Source of the DNA: Modestobacter roseus
Lineage (GTDB): Bacteria; Actinomycetota; Actinomycetes; Mycobacteriales; Geodermatophilaceae
Reading direction: 5' to 3'
Assembly: GCF_007994135.1 (NCBI RefSeq)
Contig: NZ_VLKF01000001.1
Coordinates: 868,001-932,000, forward strand
DNA: 64,000 nt
Part shown: piece by piece, positions 16,282 to 24,096 of the stretch
Numbering within the stretch: the stretch's first letter is position 1
How the letters are laid out: each line of letters starts with the position of its first letter
Translations under genes and position numbers: made by a program
Notes under the pieces: model-generated
Databases searched by the model: none
What the model saw: only the letters and a program-made list of their open reading frames with translations
What the model was told of the DNA's origin: nothing

Positions 16282-17256
16282 ATGCCCGTCGTCGTGACCG
16301 GTTCCATCGCCACCGACCACCTCATGACCTTCCCCGGCCGGTTCGCCGACCAGTTCGTCGAGGGGAAGATGCAGAACGTCTCGCTGTCCTTCCTGGTCGA
16401 CGACCTGGTGCAGCACCGGGGCGGCGCGGGCGCCAACATGGCCTACGGCCTCGCCCTGCTCGGGCAGGCGCCGGTGCTGGTCGGCGCGGTCGGGGGCGAC
16501 TTCGCCGACTACGACGCCTGGCTGACCCGGCACGGGGTCGACACCGGCAGCGTGCACTGGTCCGAGCTGAAGCACACCGCCCGGTTCACCTGCACCACCG
16601 ACGCGGCGAACAACCAGATCGCGTCCTTCTACTCCGGCGCGATGAGCGAGGCCTCGCTGATCGAGCTGGCTCCGGTGGTCGGCCGCATCGGCGGGGTCGA
16701 CCTGGTCGTCATCGGCCCCAACGACCCGACCGCGATGGTGCAGCACACCCAGGAGTGCCGGCAGCTCGGCTTCCCGTTCCTCGCCGACCCCTCCCAGCAG
16801 CTGGCCTGGGCCGACGGCGAGATGATCCGCGAGCTGGTCGACGGCGCGGAGCTGCTGTTCACCAACGAGTACGAGCACGCGCTGCTGCTGCAGAAGACCG
16901 GCTGGGACGACGCCGAGGTGCTCGCGCGGGTCGGCAGCTGGGTCACCACCCGGGCGGCCAACGGCGTGCGGGTGGAGCAGGCGGGACGGGAGCCGATCGA
17001 GGTCATCGCCGTCCCGGAGACCAAGCCGGTCGAGCCCACCGGCGGCGGGGACGCGCTGCGCGCCGGCTTCGTGGCCGCCCGGCAGTGGGGGCTGGGCCTG
17101 GAGCGGTGCCTGCAGGTCGGCTCAGCGGTGGCCACGGCCGCCGTCGAGGTGGTCGGCACCCAGGAGTACTCGCTGCCCCGGGAGGACTTCCTGAGCCGGT
17201 TCGCCGACGCCTTCGGCGCCGACGCCGCCGACGAGGTCGCCCCGCACCTGCCGTGA
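16282..17256 (+). CDS. PfkB-family carbohydrate kinase, probable adenosine kinase
   Basis: Ribokinase-fold kinase of 324 residues, the same length as mycobacterial AdoK. It begins with VVVTGSIATDHLM, has the GGAGANMAYGLALLG substrate loop, TNEYEHALL, and the C-terminal PfkB signature PTGGGDALRAGF, where the Asp is the catalytic base and the Gly run forms the anion hole. Actinobacterial members of this clade are adenosine kinases that salvage adenosine to AMP; that specificity is inferred. ATG 16282 has AGGAAG about 10 nt upstream. A TACGCT box (16216-16221) may be its -10. Confidence 0.83.
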   Translation: MPVVVTGSIATDHLMTFPGRFADQFVEGKMQNVSLSFLVDDLVQHRGGAGANMAYGLALLGQAPVLVGAVGGDFADYDAWLTRHGVDTGSVHWSELKHTARFTCTTDAANNQIASFYSGAMSEASLIELAPVVGRIGGVDLVVIGPNDPTAMVQHTQECRQLGFPFLADPSQQLAWADGEMIRELVDGAELLFTNEYEHALLLQKTGWDDAEVLARVGSWVTTRAANGVRVEQAGREPIEVIAVPETKPVEPTGGGDALRAGFVAARQWGLGLERCLQVGSAVATAAVEVVGTQEYSLPREDFLSRFADAFGADAADEVAPHLP

Positions 17257-17260
17257 CATG

Positions 17261-17277
17261 GTCGTCCTCCGGACGAC
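17261..17277 (+). terminator. hairpin terminator after the PfkB kinase
   Basis: GTCGTCC (17261-17267), TCC, GGACGAC (17271-17277) forms a perfect 7-bp stem four bases after the stop codon. No U-tract. Confidence 0.5.
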
Positions 17278-17648
17278 ACCGCGACCAGCGGCCGTTCCCC
17301 GGCTGCGACGAGCGCGTCCGATGATCCGGCCGGGGAGCCTCCGGCCCCGCGACCGGACCACCACGCCGACACCGCGACCAGCGGCCGTTCCCCGGCTGCG
17401 ACGAGCGCGTCCGATGATCCGGCCGGGGAGCCTCCGGCCCCCGCGACCGGACCACCACGCCGACACCGCGACCAGCGGCCGTTCCCCGGCTGCGACGAGC
17501 GCGTCCGATGATCCGGCCGGGGAGCCTCCGGCCCCCGCGACCGGACCACCACGCCGACACCGCGACCAGCGGCCGTTCCCCGGCTGCGACGAGCGCGTCC
17601 GATGATCCGGCCGGGGAGCCTCCGGCCCCGCACCCGGACCACCACTGC
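17275..17648. repeat. four-copy 93/94-bp tandem repeat
   Basis: Copies begin at 17275, 17368, 17462 and 17556 (periods 93, 94, 94). They are almost identical; the differences are a CCCC/CCCCC run and a few changes in the last copy. Each unit holds a GGCCGG...CCGGCC stem with a 7-nt loop. The array fills the gap between the convergent PfkB kinase and flavin reductase genes and could act as a multi-hairpin terminator. There are no spacers, so it is a minisatellite rather than a CRISPR array. Confidence 0.92.
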
Positions 17649-17650
17649 GA

Positions 17651-18295
17651 CTAGCTGCCGCGGAGGCGCTCGCCGATGGTCGGGTCGGCGAGCCAGTCGC
17701 GGTGCGGGATCCGGCGGATCTCCTTGACCTCGCCGATCGTCGACCACTCGTTCCCACCCAGGCGGGCCAGCGGCCGCAGGTGCTCGATCCGCGGCCGGCC
17801 GTCCTCGACGGCGGCCGCGGCGACGGCGATGTGCACGACCCGGCCGAAGACGACAGTGCTGTCGCCGAAGGAGACCGTGCCCTGCAGCACGCACTCCAGC
17901 GACACCGGCGACTCCGCCACCCGGGGCACGCCCACGACCTCGCTGGCCTCCAGCCGCACGCCGGTGTGCTCGGCCTCGTCCTGGTCCGGCGGGAAGTCGG
18001 TGCCGGTGGCGTTGACCTGCTCGAACATCGCCTCCGGGGTCAGGCTGACGGTGAACTCGCGGGTCTGCTCGGCGTTGGTCAGCGAGTCCTTGCGGCCCAC
18101 TGACGTGAACTGGACGACCGGCGGGTCGACGCAGGCCACGGTGTAGAAGGAGTGCGGCGCCAGGTTGAGCACGCCGTCGGCCGAGCGGGTGCACACCCAC
18201 GCGATGGGCCGGGGGACGACGACGGAGTTCAGCACCCGGTAGAAGGCCGGGGGCGCCATCTCGGCGGGGTCGAAGTGCACGCGCGGGGAGCTCAC
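17651..18295 (-). CDS. Flavin reductase family (FMN-binding split-barrel) protein
   Basis: Split-barrel flavoprotein of 214 residues. The start MAPPAFYRVLNSVVVPRPIAWVCT, the LAPHSFYTVACVDPPVVQFTS phosphate-binding region, KDSLTNAEQTREFTVSL and the C-terminal LARLGGNEWSTIGE are characteristic of the flavin-reductase-like group that includes nitrilotriacetate monooxygenase component B relatives. These supply reduced flavin or bind FMN; the partner is unknown. GTG at 18295 overlaps the stop of the upstream glycosyltransferase (GTGA), so it is the last gene of the carotenoid-modification operon on minus. Confidence 0.85.
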   Translation of the reverse strand: MSSPRVHFDPAEMAPPAFYRVLNSVVVPRPIAWVCTRSADGVLNLAPHSFYTVACVDPPVVQFTSVGRKDSLTNAEQTREFTVSLTPEAMFEQVNATGTDFPPDQDEAEHTGVRLEASEVVGVPRVAESPVSLECVLQGTVSFGDSTVVFGRVVHIAVAAAAVEDGRPRIEHLRPLARLGGNEWSTIGEVKEIRRIPHRDWLADPTIGERLRGS

Positions 18296-19422
18296 CCGGC
18301 CATCCTGCGCGACGTGGTCGGCGGTGTCGCGGTGGCCACCGGCCGGCCGCGCCACCTCAGCGTCCCCCGCCGGTGCTCGACCAGCGACCGGGCGACCAGG
18401 ACGTCGAGCAGGGCGATCGACGCCGGGTGCGCGAAGGCGTCGGGCCACCACCGGCTGCCCGTGCGGGCTGCGACGACGGCCCGCCCGGCCACGCCGGCCG
18501 CGTAGCCGACCGCCCCGGCGCGGGAGCCGGTGAGCGCGGCCAGCGGCGGGACCAGCCACACCGCGGTCAGGACGGCGGCAGCGGCCCCGGCCGCCGCGGG
18601 CCGGCCGCCGACCGCCGACCACAGCGACTTGGCGTACCCGGCGCGCACCTCCGGCCAGCCGCGGTACATCCGGCACGCGGCCAGCGTCGACCCGTCGACG
18701 ACGACGCCGCGCCCGCCGGCGGCCTTCACCGCGCGCAGCAGCGCGACGTCCTCGATCACCTCGCCGCGCACCGCCGCATGCCCGCCGGCCCGCTCGTAGG
18801 CGGCCCGCCGGACCACCAGGAACTGCCCGTTGGCCGCCGCCAGCGACGGACGCGCCGATCGTTCGGCCGCCCGCAGTGGCAGCAGGGTCGACCACAGCCA
18901 CTGCTGGAGGGGCTGCACCAGCCGCTCGGCCGGGCTGCCGGCCAGCTGCCGGGGCCAGGGGGAGACCAGGTCCAGCCAGGCCTCGTCGAGCAGCGCCACC
19001 GCGGCCGCGACGGCGTCGGGCATCAGCCGCACGTCGGCGTCGAGGAAGACCAGCACGTCGGCGTCGCCGGCCGCCGCGACCCCCTGCGCGCAGGCGTTCG
19101 GCTTGCCCAGCCAGCCCGGAGCCGGTGGGGTGGCCCGGAGCTGGGTGACCCGCTCGTCGGCGGGCACCCGCTCGGCGGTGCCGTCGGTCGAGCCGTCGTC
19201 CACCACCACGACCGACAGCTGCGGCACCCCGCGCTGGTCGAGCACCGCGGCCACGCAGTCGGCGACCTGGTCGGCCTCGTCGCGCACCGGCAGCACGACG
19301 GTGACCCGCCGGGTGACCGGCGGCGGGACGGCGGGCGGGCGGCGCAGCAGCCTGGTGTTGACCGCGGCGTGCACCGCGCCGAGCACCGACAGGCCGGCGC
19401 AGGCCCGGACGAACCGGCTCAC
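18292..19422 (-). CDS. Family 2 glycosyltransferase, CruG-like
   Basis: Membrane GT2 enzyme of 376 residues. After an N-terminal hydrophobic segment the GT-A domain shows VTVVLPVRDEADQVADCVAA, VVVVDDGSTDGTAE, FLDADVRL (DxD metal site) and GEVIEDVALLRAVKAAG. The C-terminus has several hydrophobic helices. Adjacent to a CruF-like gene with a GTGA overlap, it resembles CruG, which glycosylates the hydroxyl that CruF adds in cyanobacterial myxol glycosides. The family is clear; the carotenoid role is inferred from context. Confidence 0.8.
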   Translation of the reverse strand: MSRFVRACAGLSVLGAVHAAVNTRLLRRPPAVPPPVTRRVTVVLPVRDEADQVADCVAAVLDQRGVPQLSVVVVDDGSTDGTAERVPADERVTQLRATPPAPGWLGKPNACAQGVAAAGDADVLVFLDADVRLMPDAVAAAVALLDEAWLDLVSPWPRQLAGSPAERLVQPLQQWLWSTLLPLRAAERSARPSLAAANGQFLVVRRAAYERAGGHAAVRGEVIEDVALLRAVKAAGGRGVVVDGSTLAACRMYRGWPEVRAGYAKSLWSAVGGRPAAAGAAAAVLTAVWLVPPLAALTGSRAGAVGYAAGVAGRAVVAARTGSRWWPDAFAHPASIALLDVLVARSLVEHRRGTLRWRGRPVATATPPTTSRRMAG

Positions 19423-20222
19423 CGGCGCGCCTGCACGGCCACCGCGGCGAGCACCGGCAGGGCCAGCACCACCCCCCACACGGCGGAGCCGGGCAGGCCC
19501 AGCCAGCCGGCGTGCGCCAGCGCCCCACCCAGGGTCATCCAGGCCAGCACCAGCAGCGGTGCGGCGTCACCGGTGCGCCGGGGACGCGCGGTGCGGGTGA
19601 CCAGCAGGTCGAGCAGGGTCATCAGCACCAGCCCGGCCAGCAGCCAGCCGCCCAGGTTGGTCAGCGGCACGGTGTCGATGCCGGGCAGCCCGGGCTCGGG
19701 GTGCGCCCAGCGCCAGTAACCGGCCTGCACCAGCTGCGGGTCGAGTACGACGTCCCAGGCGGCGAAGACGTAGGCGGCGACCAGCACCCGGACGACGCGG
19801 GGGCGGGCGAGCCGGCGGGTCAGCCACGCGGCCAGCACCCAGCTGGGCCAGGCCATCATCAGCCAGGCCAGCGGCACCAGGAACGGCACCCCGAGCAGCG
19901 TGGGCCCCAGCAGGTCGCTGTAGGTGTACTCGCCGTAGGGGAAGCCGGTGGCCAGGCCGAGCGCCTCGAAGAGCACCGCCACGGCGCCGACCAGCACCAG
20001 CACGCCCAGCCCGGTGCGCCAGCCACGGCTCACCGTCGCCGCGCTGACCGTGACCCCGGTGCCGAGCAGCACGATCGTCCAGCTGACCGCGTCGCGGGCG
20101 CCGCCGTCGGTGAGCGGGTAGGCGATCGCGGTGGCGACGACGCCGAGCGCCAGCGCCCAGGGCAGCCAGGGCACCGGCGCCCGGTCGGCGACCGGGGGCG
20201 TGCGGGCGACCGTGCTCGTCAC
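19419..20222 (-). CDS. cruF: Carotenoid biosynthesis membrane protein (CruF-like, DUF422)
   Basis: Polytopic membrane protein of 267 residues with about seven hydrophobic helices. Motifs ALGLATGFPYGEYTYSDLLGPTLLGVPFLVPLAW and FAAWDVVLDPQLVQAGYWRW match the CruF family, which hydrates the 1',2' double bond of linear carotenoid ends. GTG at 20222 overlaps the stop of the CrtO-like gene, and its own stop overlaps the GT2 start. C50 bacterioruberin hydratases share the fold, so the exact substrate is uncertain. Confidence 0.82.
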   Translation of the reverse strand: MTSTVARTPPVADRAPVPWLPWALALGVVATAIAYPLTDGGARDAVSWTIVLLGTGVTVSAATVSRGWRTGLGVLVLVGAVAVLFEALGLATGFPYGEYTYSDLLGPTLLGVPFLVPLAWLMMAWPSWVLAAWLTRRLARPRVVRVLVAAYVFAAWDVVLDPQLVQAGYWRWAHPEPGLPGIDTVPLTNLGGWLLAGLVLMTLLDLLVTRTARPRRTGDAAPLLVLAWMTLGGALAHAGWLGLPGSAVWGVVLALPVLAAVAVQARR

Positions 20223-21853
20223 CGCCGCACGCTCCGCAGCCGGTCCGCGGCGAGGGCGCGCAGTCGCGCGGCCGGCCGCCGGTCGGCGAGCACGACCCGG
20301 GCGGCGGTGCGACCGGAGTTGCCGGAGACCCCGCCACCGGGGTGGGTGGAGGCGCCGGCGAGGTACAGCCCGGCCAGCCCTGGCACCCGGTGCCCGGAGA
20401 GGGCGGGGGTGGGGCGGAAGCCGAACATGCTGGCCAGCCCCATCTCCACGTGCATGACGTTGCCGCGCAGCAGGCCCAGCTCCCGCTCGAGTGCCAGCGG
20501 TGTCTGCACGTACAGCCGCTGTACCGAGTCGGCGAAGCCCGGGGCGTACCGGTCGACGGCGGCGATCAGCTGCTGGGCGGCGGTGTCGGCGATGGCGTCC
20601 CAGTCCGACCCGTCGGCGAGCGTGTAGGGGTACCACTGCCCCCAGATCGTCACCACGTGCTGACCGGGCGGGGCCAACGTGGGGTCGCTCGCGGAGAACG
20701 ACATCGCCAGCGGCACCGGCTCCCGGGGCAGCTCGCCGGCCAGCCAGTCGCCGTGCGCGCGGGCGAGCTGGGCCCGGTCGGTGCACAGCAGTTGCAGTCC
20801 CTGTAGCGCCTCGTCACCAGCGCCGGGGTAGCGGGGGAGGGCGTCGGTCTGCGCGCGCAGCACCAGGCCGAACCCGTTCCCCACCGGTGGTTCGGCGTCG
20901 GCCAGCGCCGGAGGTGCGTCGTCCCCCGCGAGGGCCTTGGTGGTCAGCACGTGGCACGCGGCGACCACGGTGCCGGCCCGGATCCGCCGGCCGGACTCGG
21001 TCAGCACGCCGGTCACCCGGCCGTCGTCGACCAGCAGCCGGGCGGCGCCGTCGCCCAGGGTCACGCGTCCGCCGTCGGCGGCCAGCCGCGCGGCGAGCGC
21101 CTCGGTGAGCCCACCGGAGCCGCCGACCGGGTGCCCGGGGGGCACGTCGTGCAGCAGGGCGACCCAGGCGACCATCGCCGCGGTGCCCGGCTCGGACATC
21201 GGGGGCCCGGACTGGGCGCCGAACCAGGCCAGCGCCGCCTTGAGCCGCTCGCTGGTGAACCACCGGTCCAGCAGCGCGTCGCCGGAGCCGAGGAAGTCGG
21301 TGGCGATCTCCCCGCCCGGGGTGCGGGGCTGGCCGGACCGGGGGGCGCCGACCGGCCAGAGGTGGCGGACCAGCCGGCTCATCGCCGGGCGGTCGCCGAA
21401 GGCCTTGACGACGGCGGCGCTGCGCGGCCCCCACACCCCGACGAACCGGCGGTAGGCGTCGGCGTCGTCGTCGCCGCAGGCGGCCGCGATCGAGGCGCAG
21501 GTGGCATCCAGGTCGACGGAGAACACCAGCGGCCGGCCGTCGGGGCCGGGGTCGCCGGGTACCGGGGCGGGAGCGAACCCCCACGGGTCGCAGTCGACGT
21601 AGCGCAGCCCGAAGCGCTCCAGCTCCAGCTCCTCGACCACGCCGCTGTGCCGGATGATCACGTGCGCGCTGGAGCCGCGGTCGACCCGCACGCCCGGCCA
21701 GCGCTCGACGGTGGAGACCGCGCCGCCGAGCACCTCGTCGCGCTCGACCACCTCCACCCGCAGCCCGGCGCGGGCCAGGTGGCAGGCGGCGACCAGGCCG
21801 TTGTGGCCGGCGCCGATGACGACGGCGTCGACGGTGCTGTCGGTGGTGATCAG
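20219..21853 (-). CDS. CrtO/CrtI-like FAD-dependent carotenoid oxidoreductase
   Basis: Flavoprotein of about 544 residues. VDAVVIGAGHNGLVAACHLARAGLRVEVVERDEVLGGAVST near the N-terminus is the FAD fold. The end FRPTPALSGHRVPGLAGLYLAGASTHPGGGVSGNSGRTAARV is the CrtO/CrtI-superfamily signature. HNG instead of LAGL favours the CrtO-type ketolase branch over phytoene desaturase. No ATG, GTG or TTG exists at the 5' end in frame. The only start consistent with the coupled operon is CTG at 21853, which shares CTGA with the GNAT stop and has GGAGG just upstream. Confidence 0.8.
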   Translation of the reverse strand: MITTDSTVDAVVIGAGHNGLVAACHLARAGLRVEVVERDEVLGGAVSTVERWPGVRVDRGSSAHVIIRHSGVVEELELERFGLRYVDCDPWGFAPAPVPGDPGPDGRPLVFSVDLDATCASIAAACGDDDADAYRRFVGVWGPRSAAVVKAFGDRPAMSRLVRHLWPVGAPRSGQPRTPGGEIATDFLGSGDALLDRWFTSERLKAALAWFGAQSGPPMSEPGTAAMVAWVALLHDVPPGHPVGGSGGLTEALAARLAADGGRVTLGDGAARLLVDDGRVTGVLTESGRRIRAGTVVAACHVLTTKALAGDDAPPALADAEPPVGNGFGLVLRAQTDALPRYPGAGDEALQGLQLLCTDRAQLARAHGDWLAGELPREPVPLAMSFSASDPTLAPPGQHVVTIWGQWYPYTLADGSDWDAIADTAAQQLIAAVDRYAPGFADSVQRLYVQTPLALERELGLLRGNVMHVEMGLASMFGFRPTPALSGHRVPGLAGLYLAGASTHPGGGVSGNSGRTAARVVLADRRPAARLRALAADRLRSVRR

Positions 21854-22431
21854 TTCCTCCGGGGAGCGGGGGTGAGCGGGAGGCGGGCGCCGAGGATGGC
21901 GAAGGGCCGCGAGTCGCCGGGGAAGTGGTAGCCGCGGGCCAGGTCGACGAAGCCGTCGGCGTGGTAGAGCCGGAACGCCTTGGTGTCGGTGTCCGGGGTG
22001 CTCAGCAGCGCCGCCGGGTGCGGCAGGTCGGCGACCAGGGCGTGCAGCAGCTGGCGGCCGATGCCCCGGCTCTGGTGGTCGGGCAGCACGTGCAGCTCGC
22101 AGACCTCGAAGGCGCCGGGCAGCCACTGCTTCGCCGTCCGCCGGTCCAGCGCGTTGCGCACCTGGTCGTGCCACCACTGGCCGGGCGCGACCAGGTAGCC
22201 GTAGCCGAACCCGACCAGCCGCTCGGCGCCGCCAGCGTCGGCGGCGAACGCGCCGACGGCGCGGAACCCGGGGCGCTCGGTGTGCTGGACGGCGTAGCCG
22301 TAGCGGCCGGCGACGACGGACTCGCCGTAGCCCATCGCCGCCCCGTAGACGGCCAGCGCCTCGTGCAGGTGCTCGCGCAGCCAGCCGGCCGGGAGCTCGG
22401 TGACCCGGTGGGCGGGGGTGGTGCCGGTCAT
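21850..22431 (-). CDS. GNAT family N-acetyltransferase
   Basis: Acetyl-CoA dependent transferase of 193 residues. The acetyl-CoA site is seen in ELHVLPDHQSRGIGRQLLHALVADL (about 120-145), followed by STPDTDTKAFRLYHADGFVDLARGYHFPG, the usual beta-6/alpha-4 end. Start ATG 22431 overlaps the stop of the YbaK gene (ATGA). Substrate unknown. It leads directly into the carotenoid genes, but nothing in its sequence ties it to carotenoids. Confidence 0.83.
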   Translation of the reverse strand: MTGTTPAHRVTELPAGWLREHLHEALAVYGAAMGYGESVVAGRYGYAVQHTERPGFRAVGAFAADAGGAERLVGFGYGYLVAPGQWWHDQVRNALDRRTAKQWLPGAFEVCELHVLPDHQSRGIGRQLLHALVADLPHPAALLSTPDTDTKAFRLYHADGFVDLARGYHFPGDSRPFAILGARLPLTPAPRRN

Positions 22432-22949
22432 CGGTGGTCCTCCTGGGGGACCGCCGGCCCGGGGCCGACCTCGGCGGCCGTGCCGGCGGTGAGCTGCAGC
22501 AGCTCGTCGTAGGTGGTGGGGAAGACCGCGTGCGGGTGGCCGGCCGCGGCCCAGACGGTGGGGTGCCGGGCGAGCTCGACGTCGACCAGGGTGCCGATCG
22601 GCGCCGGGTGCCCGACCGGGGCGACCCCGCCGATCGCCTGGCCGGTGTGCTCGCGGACGAACGCCGGGGACGCCCGGGTGAGCGAGGGGACGCCGAGCAG
22701 GCCGGCCACCAGCGCCTCGTCGACCCGGTGCGCGCCGCTGGTCAGCACCAGCACCGGGTGCCCGTCGGCGTCGAACACCAGGCTGTTGGCGATCGCGCCG
22801 ACCTCGACGCCGAGCGCGGCGGCGGCGGCCGCTGCTGTGCGGGCGCTCTCCGGCAGCACGCGCACCTCGCCGGGGACGCCGGCGGTGCGGAGCAGCTGGG
22901 CGACCTCGGCGACCCGGGGGTGGTGCGCGGTCCCCTCCGCTGCGGTCAT
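22428..22949 (-). CDS. YbaK/EbsC family aminoacyl-tRNA deacylase
   Basis: Prolyl-tRNA-editing-domain protein of 173 residues, of the group that hydrolyses mischarged aminoacyl-tRNA such as Cys-tRNA(Pro). Seen are ARTAAAAAAALGVEVGAIANSLVF, a GHPVLVLTSGAHRVDEALVA segment, and the GGVAPVGHPAPIGTLVD loop with the conserved Gly/Pro pattern, ending in AVFPTTYDELLQLTAG. ATG at 22949. First gene of the minus operon YbaK-GNAT-CrtO-CruF-GT2-flavin reductase. Confidence 0.85.
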   Translation of the reverse strand: MTAAEGTAHHPRVAEVAQLLRTAGVPGEVRVLPESARTAAAAAAALGVEVGAIANSLVFDADGHPVLVLTSGAHRVDEALVAGLLGVPSLTRASPAFVREHTGQAIGGVAPVGHPAPIGTLVDVELARHPTVWAAAGHPHAVFPTTYDELLQLTAGTAAEVGPGPAVPQEDHR

Positions 22950-23076
22950 GCCGGTGATCCTCCCACCGGTCGCCGACCTCCGCCCCACCGGTGATCGACC
23001 GCCGTGGACGGTGCGACGCCACCGCCCCGCGAGTGCAGTCGCTGTAACGACACGGACGGGACGCGCCCGTGTCGGC

Positions 23077-23105
23077 TTGACGGCCCCGGCCCGGTCCGGT
23101 CTACT
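23077..23105 (+). promoter_or_regulatory. sigma-70 promoter of the DUF6504-HEPN-dnaE2 operon
   Basis: TTGACG (23077-23082), 17-bp spacer, TCTACT (23100-23105): a good consensus promoter. The LexA box begins 10 bp after the -10, over the expected start of transcription. Confidence 0.6.
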
Positions 23106-23114
23106 CGTCGGTGT

Positions 23115-23130
23115 TCGAACACCTGTTCGA
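23115..23130 (+). promoter_or_regulatory. LexA-binding SOS box
   Basis: TCGAAC-ACCT-GTTCGA is a perfect match to the mycobacterial/actinobacterial LexA box TCGAAC-N4-GTTCGA. It overlaps the predicted start of transcription of the operon that ends in dnaE2, placing these genes in the DNA-damage regulon. Confidence 0.85.
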
Positions 23131-23239
23131 ACACCGGTGGCGCCGTCCACCGTCCCGGGCGCCGGGAGCTGCTGCTCCCGTCCTTCCCCGCCGGGCCGGT
23201 GCCGGCTCCGCCGGTGGGGGCGGAAGGGCGGAGTCTGTC

Positions 23240-23563
23240 ATGAGCCGGGTGCTCGTCGGGGCCGGTGGCCGCGTCGGTGAAGAGGTCCAGGTCGAGCGGG
23301 GAGCCGAGGGGCCGGCACAGTTCTGGCGCGGCCAGACCCGCTACGTGGTGGGGGAGCTGCTCGACTCCTGGGTGGAGACCTCCCCCTGGTGGCAGACCGG
23401 CACCGGCCAGGGCGGCGCATCGGCGGACCTGGTGGCCACCCGCCAGGTGTGGCGGGTGGAGGCGGTCCGGGCCGGACGGTCCCGGATGAGCTTCGCCGGG
23501 GTCTTCGACCTGTCCTGGGAACCGGCGGACAACCAGTGGCTGCTCGTCCGGGTGCACGACTGA
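23240..23563 (+). CDS. DUF6504 family protein
   Basis: Small protein of 107 residues with an FWRGQTRYVVGELLDSWVE core and WRVEAVRAGRSRMSFAGVFDLSWEPADNQWLLVRVHD at the end. This family of unknown function often sits beside imuB/dnaE2 mutasome genes in actinobacteria (from memory of such neighbourhoods). ATG 23240 is preferred over an ATG at 23111 because the latter lies inside the LexA box. The stop TGATG is shared with the next gene. Its SOS promoter suggests an accessory role in translesion synthesis; this is inference. Confidence 0.75.
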   Translation: MSRVLVGAGGRVGEEVQVERGAEGPAQFWRGQTRYVVGELLDSWVETSPWWQTGTGQGGASADLVATRQVWRVEAVRAGRSRMSFAGVFDLSWEPADNQWLLVRVHD

Positions 23564-24096
23564 TGGGCGCCGCCCGGGCCCTCCCGGCCGCCACCGACGG
23601 GCAGCTCCCGTTGCTCCCGCCGCTGCCGGCGGCCGCCGCCCAGCTCCTCGGCCAGGCCCACCGCGGGCTGGCCGAGGCGGCCAGCAGCCCCGATGCGGCC
23701 TGGCGGTACGCGACCGCCCACCTGGCCGCCCTGCGCGCCGCGGCGGCCGTGCTGGCCGCCCGCACCCAGCCCGAGGCCGGGCGGCGCCGGCCGCGCAGCG
23801 CCTGGGTGCTGATCGGTCAGGTCGCCCCCGAGCTGGGCGAGTGGGCGGCGTTCTTCGCCGCCGGGGCGGCCAAGCGGGCCGCCGCCGAGGCGGGCCTGTC
23901 GCACGCGGTCACCGAACGGGAGGCCGACGACCTCGTCCGGGACGTGGGCACGTTCCTCGGTGTCGTCGAGACCACGATCAGCCGCCCGGCGGCGCCCCCG
24001 CGCCTGCGCGCGGTCGACCCCGGCTCCCGTCGGCGCGGTCCGGCCCGCCCGGGCTCCGGCTCCGGTGCCCTCTCCACCCCCGACACCGCCTCGTGA
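23563..24096 (+). CDS. SAV_6107-type HEPN-domain protein
   Basis: Mostly helical protein of 177 residues. The segment AWRYATAHLAALRAAAAVLAARTQPEAGRRRPRSAWVLIGQVAPELGEWAAFFAAGAAKRAAAEAG resembles the HEPN domain seen in SAV_6107-like actinobacterial proteins. HEPN domains are often RNases, but no clear RxxxxH motif is visible here. A disordered Pro/Arg tail follows. It is sandwiched by overlaps between DUF6504 and dnaE2 (TGATG and GTGA), so it should be made together with the mutagenic polymerase. Confidence 0.65.
   Translation: MGAARALPAATDGQLPLLPPLPAAAAQLLGQAHRGLAEAASSPDAAWRYATAHLAALRAAAAVLAARTQPEAGRRRPRSAWVLIGQVAPELGEWAAFFAAGAAKRAAAEAGLSHAVTEREADDLVRDVGTFLGVVETTISRPAAPPRLRAVDPGSRRRGPARPGSGSGALSTPDTAS

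Noticed and set aside
17275-17648. Possible CRISPR array
   Set aside because: The whole 93/94-bp unit repeats without unique spacers and no cas genes are near.
23111-23239. Longer N-terminus for the DUF6504 protein (MFEHLFEHRW...)
   Set aside because: These codons are the LexA box and promoter leader; the conserved protein starts at 23240.
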